From Silene noctiflora (lineage: Eukaryota > Streptophyta > Magnoliopsida > Caryophyllales > Caryophyllaceae): DNA of 52,016 nt. The DNA is taken from NCBI GenBank assembly GCA_009801015.1, contig VHZZ01000003.1, forward strand, positions 843,634 through 895,649, read 5' to 3'. The notes beneath the pieces are model-generated. The model was not told the origin of the DNA. It saw only the letters and a list, made by a program, of their open reading frames with translations, and searched no databases. This document shows, in pieces, positions 24,420-33,661 of the stretch. How positions within the stretch are numbered: the first letter of the stretch is position 1; every line of letters starts with the position of its first letter. The position numbers were made by a program, and so were the translations under genes.

Positions 24420-24665
24420 AAGACTTCTTAGACCGGATCAGATCAAGGACCAAAAATAATAATTAGTATCGGTTTGCGTCATAATATTAAAATAATGGTT
24501 CTTAGTCCATAAAGACATTATTTTCGGTTCATTCGATCAGGACATAAATTAACCAGTGTTGGACTGAATTGAACCAAAACCCTCAAAGAATGAGAATCAG
24601 ACCTAAATAAATGTGGTCTGAATTCCGTCCAGACCAAATGGTCCAGTCCACAACAAGTGATCAAA
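24420..24665. repeat. purine-rich GACCGGATC-type repeat remnant
   Basis: Contains AGACCGGATCAGATCAAGGA, GGACTGAATTGAACC and GTCCAGACCAAATGGTCCAG. It is similar in vocabulary to the repeats at 45229 and 45856, with no clear ends. Confidence 0.4.
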
Positions 24666-24722
24666 TAAAAAGAAAATTTACCCGCAAGATAGAGTCTATT
24701 TATTAAAATACGGAGTACCTAC

Positions 24723-25224
24723 TAGGGGTGTTAATGAGACGAGACAACTCGCGAGCTACTCGAGATCGGCTCGGTCAAAGCTCGGCTCGGGCTCGGGCTC
24801 GACTTGAGAGCTTAACGAGTCAAGCCGAGCAAAGGTCGGCTCGACTCGAAAAGCTCGCGAGCAGCTCGAACTTGTGTGATTACATAAGATATTACTCATA
24901 TTTTATAAAAATATTTTATCATGATTATATTTTTGTATCACATATATCAAATTTCTCGCTGATTTGTCAAATATTTTTCAATATAACTTTCGACCCTTAT
25001 TATTGAAAATATCAAAAGAAAAAAATATAAAAATAAAAAGTTTTATATAGGCTCGATTTGGGCTCGAGCTCGAGTTAAAGGCCTTAAAGCTCGCAAGCTT
25101 TATAACGAGCAATTTTTTTTCAAGCTCGGGTAAGCTCGAGATCGGCTCGAGCTCGAGTTTTGGTTCTTGAGTACAAGTAGAGCAAGGCTAAGCTCGGGCT
25201 CGGCTCGGCTCGTTAACCCCCCTA
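24723..25224. mobile_element. hAT-like non-autonomous element, 502 bp
   Basis: Ends TAGGGGTGTTAATGAGACGA and, at the right, CGTTAACCCCCCTA. The 8-bp flanks GTACCTAC (24715-24722) and GTACTTAC (25225-25232) differ at one base. Both ends are unusually rich in GCTCG/CTCGA words, while the centre is AT-rich. It is homologous to 32228-32690. Confidence 0.85.
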
Positions 25225-25440
25225 GTACTTACATAAGAAAAACTGATAAGAATTTGAGTCTTATTTTGTCATTTCAAGTTAAATCAGTTTTGGGTATGTT
25301 TCTCTCATTTTGTTTCTGTACTCATGAATGCGGGTTGGGCCGGTCCAAAAAAAAATGAACTGTTTACAATATCCATAGCTTTTCACCATTTTCAGCAATT
25401 AATTCCCATTTGTTGTCTTTGGCATTTCTCATTTGTTGTC

Positions 25441-25629
25441 CAAAGCGTCTCCCTTGTGACGGGTCGGATCCAAAGACGGATAATGCCACTCACAAAACAA
25501 ATAGGGGGACAAGGTGGGGGCACCCCCCACTTGCTTTCCTCTCTCCTCTATTTGGGCATTTTGTCTCACAAAATGGTACCCGTCTTCTCATTTGTAACGG
25601 ATACCTTCCGTCACAAATGAGAATTTGCC
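25441..25629. mobile_element. Mutator-type MITE, 189 bp
   Basis: Begins CAAAGCGTCTCCCTTGTGAC and ends AATGAGAATTTGCC. Perfect 9-bp flanks TTTGTTGTC lie at 25432-25440 and 25630-25638. Same orientation as the 28940 copy. Confidence 0.92.
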
Positions 25630-25987
25630 TTTGTTGTCTTTGTCATTTTGGTTCGTTACAATTTGTGACGAACCAAAATGTGAAAATTGGTGATAATATT
25701 TGTGACCGTCACAAGCAAGACCAACTGATCTTGTCTTATGACATTTTGGGTGACTCAGTCGATAATTGTTGTCGTTTCTATTTTAAGAATGAACTTTTAA
25801 GTAATTTGACACTCAATTTGTTACACTTGTCATTTAGTAATTGACCACCTCGCCTTGACCCCTTTCCTAGGTCTTTGTGCCAAAACCAAAGGACAACAAT
25901 TGATCGGGACGAAAGAAGTAATAAAGTTTGTAAATTGTTGTTAAATGGTTTGATTTGGGAAATATTGTGCATTAATATGAATTTGGT

Positions 25988-26165
25988 GTGGGAATTTGTT
26001 TAGATTATGAAAAGCTTGATTGGTGTTGAGTTTTGAGTGAAAGATTGAGATTTTGATGAAAAAGGGAAAAACTTTGATGGTTTGATGGGGGAATTTGTTT
26101 GATTGGTGTTGAGTTTTGTTACAAAGTTCAAAAAATTGATGAAAAAGGGAAGAACTTTGATGTGG
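25988..26165. repeat. imperfect ~100-bp tandem duplication
   Basis: GGGAATTTGTTT, GATTGGTGTTGAGTTTTG and GATGAAAAAGGGAA followed by AACTTTGATG occur in order twice, the second copy starting near 26090. No coding frame. Confidence 0.75.
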
Positions 26166-28151
26166 GTTTGATTTGAATTTTGTTATTATTGATGGTTTAG
26201 TGTTGATTATGGGGTGGGGGTCATTACTGATGAATATTGACATGATAATTTTAATTACGCTTTAAGCCGTTCTGAATGATGATTCATAGGGGATTTTATT
26301 ATCTCTGCATGTATTAGCATATATGATGTATAAGTATAAATGATCGTCCTTAATCTAGATTTATAGGAGATTTTTACAGCGAATTCCTCGTGCCGTTTAT
26401 AATCCCTTGTCGAAACCCTTTTTTTGGCAGTTGTAACGGTTTTAATAGAATTATGAGTGATGCTGCTGGTATTAGGGGACAAGAAGGTATTTCACTGTTT
26501 GTAGGCACCAAAATGTTATCGCATATGGAAGGGATCAGCAGTGCTTAGGTCAATTCATCTTGGATCTTGGCAATTCGTCGTCATTGAATATCACTTACAT
26601 GGTCAGAAACAATAAGTTTCGGCTGTGTAAATATTTTTCTCTGAAGCCTAAATATGGGGGGTTTTGCTGGGACATTCGATTTGAAGCTTAAACACAGTAG
26701 TTGTGTGTTGTGACTTGTGAAGACACTGAATGAAGTAGCTAGTTGCCCAGCGAGAATTCTCTTAAGAGGTAAAACATCTTACCATGTCTGGCCGCGATGG
26801 TCATAGATTTATTTATTTATTCTGAAGCTGCGATCTAAGTATCAGACCGTACTTCACTACTTTAGTACTCCTAGTAAATAGTGTTGAATGGCTAAGATCG
26901 TAGCATGATGGCCTACTTAGTAGTCTTTCGGAGAATACCAGACAACATTTTGGTCAGTTCTGTAAATTTGGTTCCATGGAAGCAAAAATGAGCAGGTTGA
27001 TGAAATTGTATGATTCGCTGACAGACTGAAACTTCTCTTGTTTATTGTCGATTGCTGAATAAAATGAATAATACAAGGCTTCTGTGAAATGGTGTTAGTG
27101 TTGATTGCTTCTGCCGTATGCATGGTGGCCTTCTATTGATCCAAGATCGAAATAGTACTAATATATATTCGGTTTAGTAATGCAGTCCAAAAAGTCTAAG
27201 AGAAAGCAAGGAAATCGGAGATATTTCCCTTGGCTTATGCCAGAGTTATGAAGAAGATGAACTTCTGCGCAAATTATTGAAACCAATGGGTGTGAACTGT
27301 GAAGGATGATGATTATGAGTGTCACATTTTCCAGCTGTGAGCTCTGATCAACTTGTTCAATTAGTTTCTATTCCCCAGTTTTCAGCCACGACCTTCAACT
27401 ATCGCTCAGGTTCAAACGCATAGCAGGTAGTCTGCGAAATCAAGCTTGAACCCTTAAAATTGCTAGCAATCAGGTTGGATTCTCTAGGATTGAATAAACT
27501 CCAGACGGGAAATTGGAGCGAAGAGGTAGTAACTAGTAAGCGGTGGTAGCAGAAGGCGGAAATGAGGAAGTGATAGTATTGGTTGCCCGACACCTAAGGT
27601 GATACATTACTCGAGAAGAGCTCTTGTTTTAACTTCGATAAATCACTACACCCAAAATGTATCCGAAAACCATGTAAATTGATTTGTAAACTGTGTGAAA
27701 TTGATTTATATCAAACTTTTTACAATGTCGGAGTTTAATTGATGTACTGATTCCCGTCTGTTGACCTGCACCTGAGATCACGGCTTCACAACCGATGAAC
27801 TACTAAAAAGTGTTCCAACTTATTCCGTTGATACAAATTCAAGTATAAGACAGTCTATTTATATAACCACTAAAAGTATAACACTCTTTTATGTTACCCT
27901 ATATACTTAAGCGACGGTCTTATCGTAAAATTGTTCTTGTGTTGGGCATGTCGTTGTCAATTATGGGGCAAACAATATAGAATGAAACCCAGAATTGGAA
28001 CATGCGAGCCAATGCCAAATTTACGACAACGAAATGTGTTATTTAGCTTGTTACAATCTGTCACGGGCGGAATCTTGAACCTTTTGTGTTTGGATACGTG
28101 TCTCAGGCCATTTGTTTACCTATTTCTTTGATAAATAACTGTCCTTAAATA
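26166..28151. other. 2-kb non-repetitive intergenic stretch, no gene identified
   Basis: Base composition is less AT-rich than the neighbouring repeats and resembles transcribed DNA, but every frame of useful length is broken and none resembles a protein I know. A decayed gene or a non-coding transcript is possible; nothing in the sequence decides it. Confidence 0.4.
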
Positions 28152-28577
28152 CGGAAAATGCACGCGGTGCCCTTGAAGTTTGAATTTTTGCCCGAAATAC
28201 CCAATTTTTTGATCCGAAACACTTTAAGAGGCAACAACTCATGTTTACGAGCTCAGAAAGTGACAATTTTTTTTTTCACATTGATCGTTTTTCCGAGAAC
28301 TACAACTTGAAAAAAAAAAAATTGTCGAGTTTGAAATCCGTGACCATGTTTGTTCATTCAAAAAAACTTTTGACATACAAAATCTCCAAGCAACGGATCA
28401 AAATATGATAAATTTTTTCAAATCGTAGTTCTCGAAAAGATAATCGATTTGAAAAAAAAAAATTATCACTTTTTGAACTCGTAAACACGAGTTATGGCCT
28501 CTTAAAGTTTTTCGAAACAAAAAATTGAGTATTTCGGGCAAAACTTCAAAATTCAGGGGCATCACGTGCATTTTCCG
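28152..28577. mobile_element. Mutator-like foldback element, 426 bp
   Basis: Left end CGGAAAATGCACGCGGTGCC; right end, reverse complemented, CGGAAAATGCACGTGATGCC. Inverted arms run ~180 bp (TTTTGCCCGAAATAC, ACTTTAAGAGGC and CGAGAACTAC are found in both). The 9-bp flanks CCTTAAATA (28143-28151) and CTTTAAATA (28578-28586) match at 8 of 9. No transposase frame. Confidence 0.88.
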
Positions 28578-28939
28578 CTTTAAATATCACCATTTTACTA
28601 TAAAAAAATGACTATTTTGTGATAAAAAAAATACTATAATTAAAATTGTCACTTACTAATAATTTTCTAAATTTTTAGTTAAAATTTTCGAATTTTTGTC
28701 AAGTGTACCTTACATTATTACCATTTTACCCCCCTTAAGCTTAAATCTTGGCTCCGCCACTGACTATAAAAACGACTTAAATATCAAAAATAAACAACTA
28801 AAAAAGGTCTCTCAAAACATTACTAAATCTACGCCAATTTGGGCGAAAATGAAGTGCACTTTTAGACTTTGTGAAAAAGGTGGCCAAAAAGATGGACCAC
28901 AACATGAATGAACATCACTTACGTTTGGCTATTAACAAA

Positions 28940-29126
28940 CAAAGCGTCTCCCTTGTGACGGGTCGGTATTTGTGACGGGTAATGCCACTCACAAAACGAA
29001 TAAAGCAAAAGGTGGGGGCACCCCTCCACTTGCTTTCCTCTCTCCTCTCATGGGTCATTTGTGAGTAAAAGTGGTACCCGTCTTCTCAAAGTGACGGATA
29101 CCTTCCGTCACAAATGAGAATTGCCC
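28940..29126. mobile_element. Mutator-type MITE, 187 bp
   Basis: Begins CAAAGCGTCTCCCTTGTGAC and ends AATGAGAATTGCCC. Perfect 9-bp flanks ATTAACAAA lie at 28931-28939 and 29127-29135. Confidence 0.92.
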
Positions 29127-29306
29127 ATTAACAAATGCAAAAATTTTCACCAAAAAAAAAAAAATATTAACAAATGCAAAATTTAGCCTTTTTTTGGCTA
29201 AAAATTCTCTAAATACTCCATACTTACATAAAGTTGGCCTTTACAGTTTACACCATGCTTTGTTGATAGATTAGTGGTCGATAACTCGAATATGATCTAG
29301 TTACTA

Positions 29307-29397
29307 CTCCCTCCGATCCATACCAATGGTGACATGGATCAACTTTTCTCTTCACAAAAAGTGGGTCCATGTTACCATTGGTGTGAATCGGAGGGAG
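29307..29397. mobile_element. Stowaway-type MITE, 91 bp
   Basis: CTCCCTCCGATCCATACCAA at the left, GGTGTGAATCGGAGGGAG at the right, TA on each side, and a near-complete hairpin through ATGGTGACATGGA / TCCATGTTACCAT. Typical of Tc1/mariner-derived Stowaway MITEs. Confidence 0.92.
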
Positions 29398-29411
29398 TAC
29401 TTACTAGCAAG

Positions 29412-29931
29412 TAGGGGTGAGCAAAAATATACGATACGGTTTTATAATACGGATACGACACGGTATACGGTTTAATTTATACGGATTTCCGTATATACGA
29501 TATGAAAATCCGTATCGTATCCGGGTCGGGCAAAAATGAAACCGTATATACGGTTTCCGACACGGTTTGGAGTTTTTGTGTAAAAAAAGTTTAAAAATAC
29601 AAAGTTCCTCTTTCAACTTCCACTCTTCTAATGTTTTGTATGATTTTTTTTAGTAACTTGTCTCAATAAACAATAATTAGCCCTTCACCAGATGGGGTCA
29701 CGTTATAGGTAGTTATTAGCTCTTGAATAATTACAATGTTTAATTGGACATTTGTAACCAAACCGTATTCGTATATACGGATCCCGTATACACGGTTTTT
29801 CCGGGTACCCGAAAACCGTATATATGGTTAAACCCGTATCGGATCCGTATAATGATTTTTGCGATTTTTAAAACCGTATACCCGATACGGTTTTCAAAAC
29901 CGTATCGGGTATACGGTTTTGCTCACCCCTG
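29412..29931. mobile_element. hAT-like element rich in CCGTATA words, ~520 bp
   Basis: Ends TAGGGGTGAGCAAAA and TTTTGCTCACCCCT, with TAGCAAG repeated outside both (29405-29411 and 29932-29938). Both subterminal regions are made of overlapping ACGGTTT, CCGTATA and GATACGG words in both orientations; frames across them give repeated PYRIR peptides that are an artefact. Confidence 0.8.
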
Positions 29932-30086
29932 TAGCAAGTTTGTGAGTCAGTCAGTCTATTGTGAATTTTTCAAAATGATATCGTGATTGATCAATTAACC
30001 AGGTGTAAATTACATAACCTATGAAAACACATTAATATAGCCCATAAGTCACATGTCACAGCATTAAGGTAAAAATATTCTTAAAG

Positions 30087-30271
30087 CACAAATTTTCATT
30101 AAAGACGGACACTATCTGTTACAAACTGAAGACGAATAGTGTCCCTCTCACAATATGCAAGTGACACTATCCATGGGATGCTCCATTTATGTCCACTTGC
30201 CTTATTGTGAGAGGGACATTATCCGTCTTCAACTTGTGACGGATAGTGACCGTTACAAGCAAAACGCTTTG
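30087..30271. mobile_element. Mutator-type MITE, 185 bp
   Basis: Begins CACAAATTTTCATTAAAGAC and ends CAAAACGCTTTG. The 9-bp flanks TTCTTAAAG and TTCCTAAAA match at 7 of 9. Central arms CTCACAATATGCAAGTG / CACTTGCCTTATTGTGAG. Confidence 0.8.
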
Positions 30272-30778
30272 TTCCTAAAATTATACGTAGTATGATTAGA
30301 GTATTAGATGCCCATAATGAGGTTATGCTCTAATCGCTGTACATCATGTGAATGATTAATTGTTTAATCCATAATAAAGCTGTGGTGTTAATCATATATT
30401 TGTTGCACGCCATCCCAGGTATCTCCGATCTTAAGACGATAATATCCGTTTCATAACACGTAATTAGATAGAATGAGACATTTTTACATCCCCTAGACAA
30501 TCAACTTGTCTCATATATCATACGTATAAATTATCTGAAGCGTTTTCAATTTAAAACAGATACGCTCGTCTTACATAAAAATCCGTGTTAAAACCCAACA
30601 TTTAAAAATAGATTAAAAATTAGAAGAACGAGCTAACGATAAATCAATAATATAGTTAAATATTCAAGTATGGCTTTATATTTTTCATTGTTCTTCATTG
30701 GAGCGATAATACTTGATGACCTTCTTATTCTATCACTGATTATCTGCGAGTATTACTGAATTAGTGATCACTTCTAAT

Positions 30779-30972
30779 TAGAGCTGTTCATGGATCGTTC
30801 CGTCCATTGAACCCGACCCATCCCGCCCGCTAACTAAGCGGGTACGGACAAGGCTTTTTAAGAAAAATACAAAGGCCCGGCCCACTAACCCGTCCCAAAC
30901 CCGCTAACCCGCTTGTCCGTGGGCCAAAAATTAAACGTGAGACCGGCCCAAACCCGCATTTGAACATCTCTA
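30779..30972. mobile_element. hAT-like MITE, 194 bp
   Basis: Ends TAGAGCTGTTCATGG and TTTGAACATCTCTA, with 8-bp flanks CTTCTAAT (30771-30778) and CTTCTAAA (30973-30980). The interior is rich in GCGGG/CCCGC. A second copy in the opposite orientation lies at 46759-46955. Confidence 0.82.
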
Positions 30973-31120
30973 CTTCTAAATTCTAATGCTTTTTAAAGAT
31001 GATTTAAAGCGTTATAAGCATTTTACGAGTGACGTGATGTATTCCGTTATCCGTCAAGAAATGATGGAGATAGAATAGAAGATGGACTACTCAAATATGA
31101 GAAAAAGGAAGATAGATGTA

Positions 31121-31225
31121 CTACCTCAGATTTTATTTGTTTTTAAGCATATGCGTATATTTTTCGAGCCTATTACCTCAAACTTTATTTGTTTTTGAGC
31201 ATATGTGTATTTTTTTGAACTTAGT
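31121..31225. repeat. short tandem duplication, ~58-bp unit
   Basis: TACCTCAGATTTTATTTGTT is followed by TACCTCAAACTTTATTTGTT, each continuing into (A/G)AGCATATG(C/T)GTAT. Intergenic. Confidence 0.7.
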
Positions 31226-31375
31226 AAAGTTTATAAGTTAGAGTTTAATTTTTTTTCCGTCAAAAATTCAAATTTAACTAAGTTTATATGAAATGTTTTT
31301 GAGTTTTATTGTAATTTTTTGAGGTTAATGTTTGTTTAAGTGAATGAACTCAGAAACTTTATACTAAAACTCATA

Positions 31376-31564
31376 CTCCCTCCTATTTCCTTTGTTGTTC
31401 CCCTTTGATTTTGACACAAGAATTAAGTGAATCAATTTGGACCAGACAATACACATGACCCCACATCAAATTGATTTTGGACCACACAAAGTTGTCCAAA
31501 AAGGGAAAGAGGGAACAAATTGGACGAAAATGGAAAAGGGAACAACAAAGGAGATAGGAGGGAG
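31376..31564. mobile_element. Stowaway-type MITE, 189 bp
   Basis: CTCCCTCCTATTTCCTTTGT at the left pairs with ACAAAGGAGATAGGAGGGAG at the right; TA flanks both ends. The arms extend about 30 bp (GTTGTTCCC / GGGAACAAC). Confidence 0.92.
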
Positions 31565-31680
31565 TAATTTTTAAAACAAAACTCAAAAACTTTATTATAA
31601 TGCTCAGAGACTAAACAATTGGTGGTAATACATCGGATGTATAATCCACTTACTGCTCATATATGTATTGATAATGATAC

Positions 31681-31843
31681 GGCGCCACCGGGTGGTGCCC
31701 AATTTCGGCGCCACCCTCTCACATACACCCCTTATTATTGGGGCCCCCACTTATTACCTGTAATATACTCATTAATATTAGGATCCCCATAAAAAATGCA
31801 TGTGAGAGGGTGACGCCGAAATTAAGCGTCACCCGATAACGCT
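31681..31843. mobile_element. MITE with ~44-bp terminal inverted arms
   Basis: The left arm contains CAATTTCGGCGCCACCCTCT and the right arm, reverse complemented, TAATTTCGGCGTCACCCTCT; both run on into CACAT. The outer 16 bases are less similar and the target duplication is uncertain. Confidence 0.75.
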
Positions 31844-32227
31844 AACTCATTTTCCAATATATATTCCATTATTTCATCCATGTCTCAATGTCACGTCCTT
31901 TTCGTGCTCGTGCTTCTTTGTCTTTCTTGTACGTTGTCGTCCACTCTAGTAGAGATAAATGGCCAAATCATTGTTTTTCTAAATTCTTACTTGAATTCAT
32001 GACCAAAATGGCTAGCAATTGAAACAGGAAATATATACAATTTTTATACTAATTTCTCGAATCATCGACATGTGATCGATTTATGAATTATGATTAGGAT
32101 TTATTTTGGTTTAAATCGGATTAGTTGTTTAAATCACATTTAACTATTTTAGCTTAAATGCTTTTTAATCACAAAGTTAAACGGTTAAAGTTAAAAAGGA
32201 AGTGTTTAAGTGCTAAGACTCTAAGAG

Positions 32228-32690
32228 TAGGGGTGCTAATGAAACGAGACAGTTTGCGAGATACTCGAGATCGGCTCGGTCAAAGCTCGACTCGTGCGAG
32301 CTCGGGCTCGACTCGAGAGTTTAACAAGTCAAGCCGAGCAAAGGCTGATTCGACTCGAAAAACTCGTGAGCGGCTCGAACTTGTGTGATTACATAATGTA
32401 TTGTACATATTTTTGTATCACACATATCAAATGTCTCGCTAATTTGCCAAATATTTTTACATATAACCTTCGAGCCTTGTTATTGAAAATATCAAAAGAA
32501 AAAAAAAATAGACAATTTTATATAGGCTCAATTTGGGCTCGAGTTTGGCTCGAGCTCGCGTTAAAGTTCGCAATCTTTATAACGAGCACATTTTTTCCAA
32601 GCTCGGGTAAGCTCGAGCTCGGGTTTTGGTTCTTGAGCACAAACCGAGCAAGGCCAAGCTCGGGCCCGGCTTGGCTCGTTAACACCCCTA
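32228..32690. mobile_element. hAT-like non-autonomous element, 463 bp
   Basis: Ends TAGGGGTGCTAATGAAACGA and CGTTAACACCCCTA; 8-bp flanks TCTAAGAG (32220-32227) and GTTAAGAG (32691-32698) match at 6 of 8. It shares most of its length with 24723-25224, with small internal deletions. Confidence 0.83.
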
Positions 32691-32769
32691 GTTAAGAGAG
32701 ACTACAATTAGAAAAGCAATAAGAAAATTTATTATTTTGTAATTTTTTTTATTTATGGTAAATTATGCG

Positions 32770-32832
32770 GAATTCAACTGGTAAAGTGATAAAGATGATA
32801 CGAGGTTCAAATCCCGATTTTATTTACACCTG
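32770..32832 (+). repeat. possible tRNA-derived SINE remnant
   Basis: An A-box-like CAACTGGTAAAGTG lies about 35 bases before a B-box-like GAGGTTCAAATCCC, as in tRNA-derived SINE heads. No clear body or tail. Confidence 0.4.
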
Positions 32833-32877
32833 TTGATTACTCCAAATAAATTATACGTTGGCTAAACTCTCGAATTT

Positions 32878-33002
32878 CACAAATTCTCATTTGTCACGTC
32901 ACAAGTTTTGTGACGTGAGACAAACTTGCAAGTGGGAGAGGCAAGTGAGGAGAGGTTTGTGAAACGTCATAAGTTTGTGACCGTCATAAGTAAGACGAGC
33001 TG
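32878..33002. mobile_element. Mutator-type MITE, 125 bp
   Basis: Begins CACAAATTCTCATTTGTCAC and ends TAAGACGAGCTG. 9-bp flanks CTCGAATTT (32869-32877) and CTCGAATTC (33003-33011) differ at one base. Confidence 0.88.
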
Positions 33003-33219
33003 CTCGAATTCATAAGCAATACTTTGTACAATACTTACGTAAATGAGTATGTTAAGACACATGGATGAACCTCAAGGGAAAGTCTGATTTAGGAAGTAAC
33101 AATTGCTTATTTTATTTTAATTTTTTTCCCGCAAATTATGCAATGTGGTCGTCGTATATGGTGTAGGGGTGTCTAATACCCCGGGTGATCACGGGTGCAC
33201 CGGGCTGCCCATTATTTTA

Positions 33220-33400
33220 ACACAAATTTTCATTAAAGACACAAACACTATTTGTCACAAGTTGAAGACGGATAGTGCCTTTCTCACAATATGCAGTGAT
33301 ACTATCCATGGGCTGCTCCATTTCTCCCCCACTTGCCCGAGAGGGGCACTATCTGTTTTCAGCTTGTGACAGACTCTATCCGTCACAAACAAGGCGTTTG
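33220..33400. mobile_element. Mutator-type MITE, ~181 bp
   Basis: Starts ACACAAATTTTCATTAAAGA and ends CAAGGCGTTTG. 9-bp flanks ATTATTTTA (33211-33219) and ATTATTTTG (33401-33409) differ at one base. It is the closest relative of the 30087 copy and lies 260 bp upstream of the OSCA1-type ATG. Confidence 0.85.
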
Positions 33401-33661
33401 ATTATTTTGATGACTATTTTTTCATACGTCGAAAGATAAAAAAAAAATTGTCCAAAAAGTTGACAAAAAAACTACCTAAAAAAACCAGAAAATTACATTC
33501 TTTTCAGTTTTCTGTATACTTCTGCTACACTCCTCAACTCTTTGACTCACAGCTCACAAACACAGCACAACACCATCTTCCTCAAACTCTCTAAATCACC
33601 TCAATTACAGTAAAAAAAACCAATATTTTCACATAAATTTCACAGCTTTTTAACAGTAACA

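Noticed and set aside
24728..25006. 92-codon Arg/Ala/Ser-rich frame, and its partner at 32158-32388
   Set aside because: Both begin at the ends of the GCTCG-rich hAT-like elements and end in unrelated AT-rich DNA.
25410..25844. 144-codon plus-strand frame
   Set aside because: Its first part lies in a MITE with perfect 9-bp flanks; the rest has no similarity to a protein.
29404..29986. PYRIR-type repeat peptides on both strands
   Set aside because: They are translations of the CCGTATA words inside a hAT-like element.
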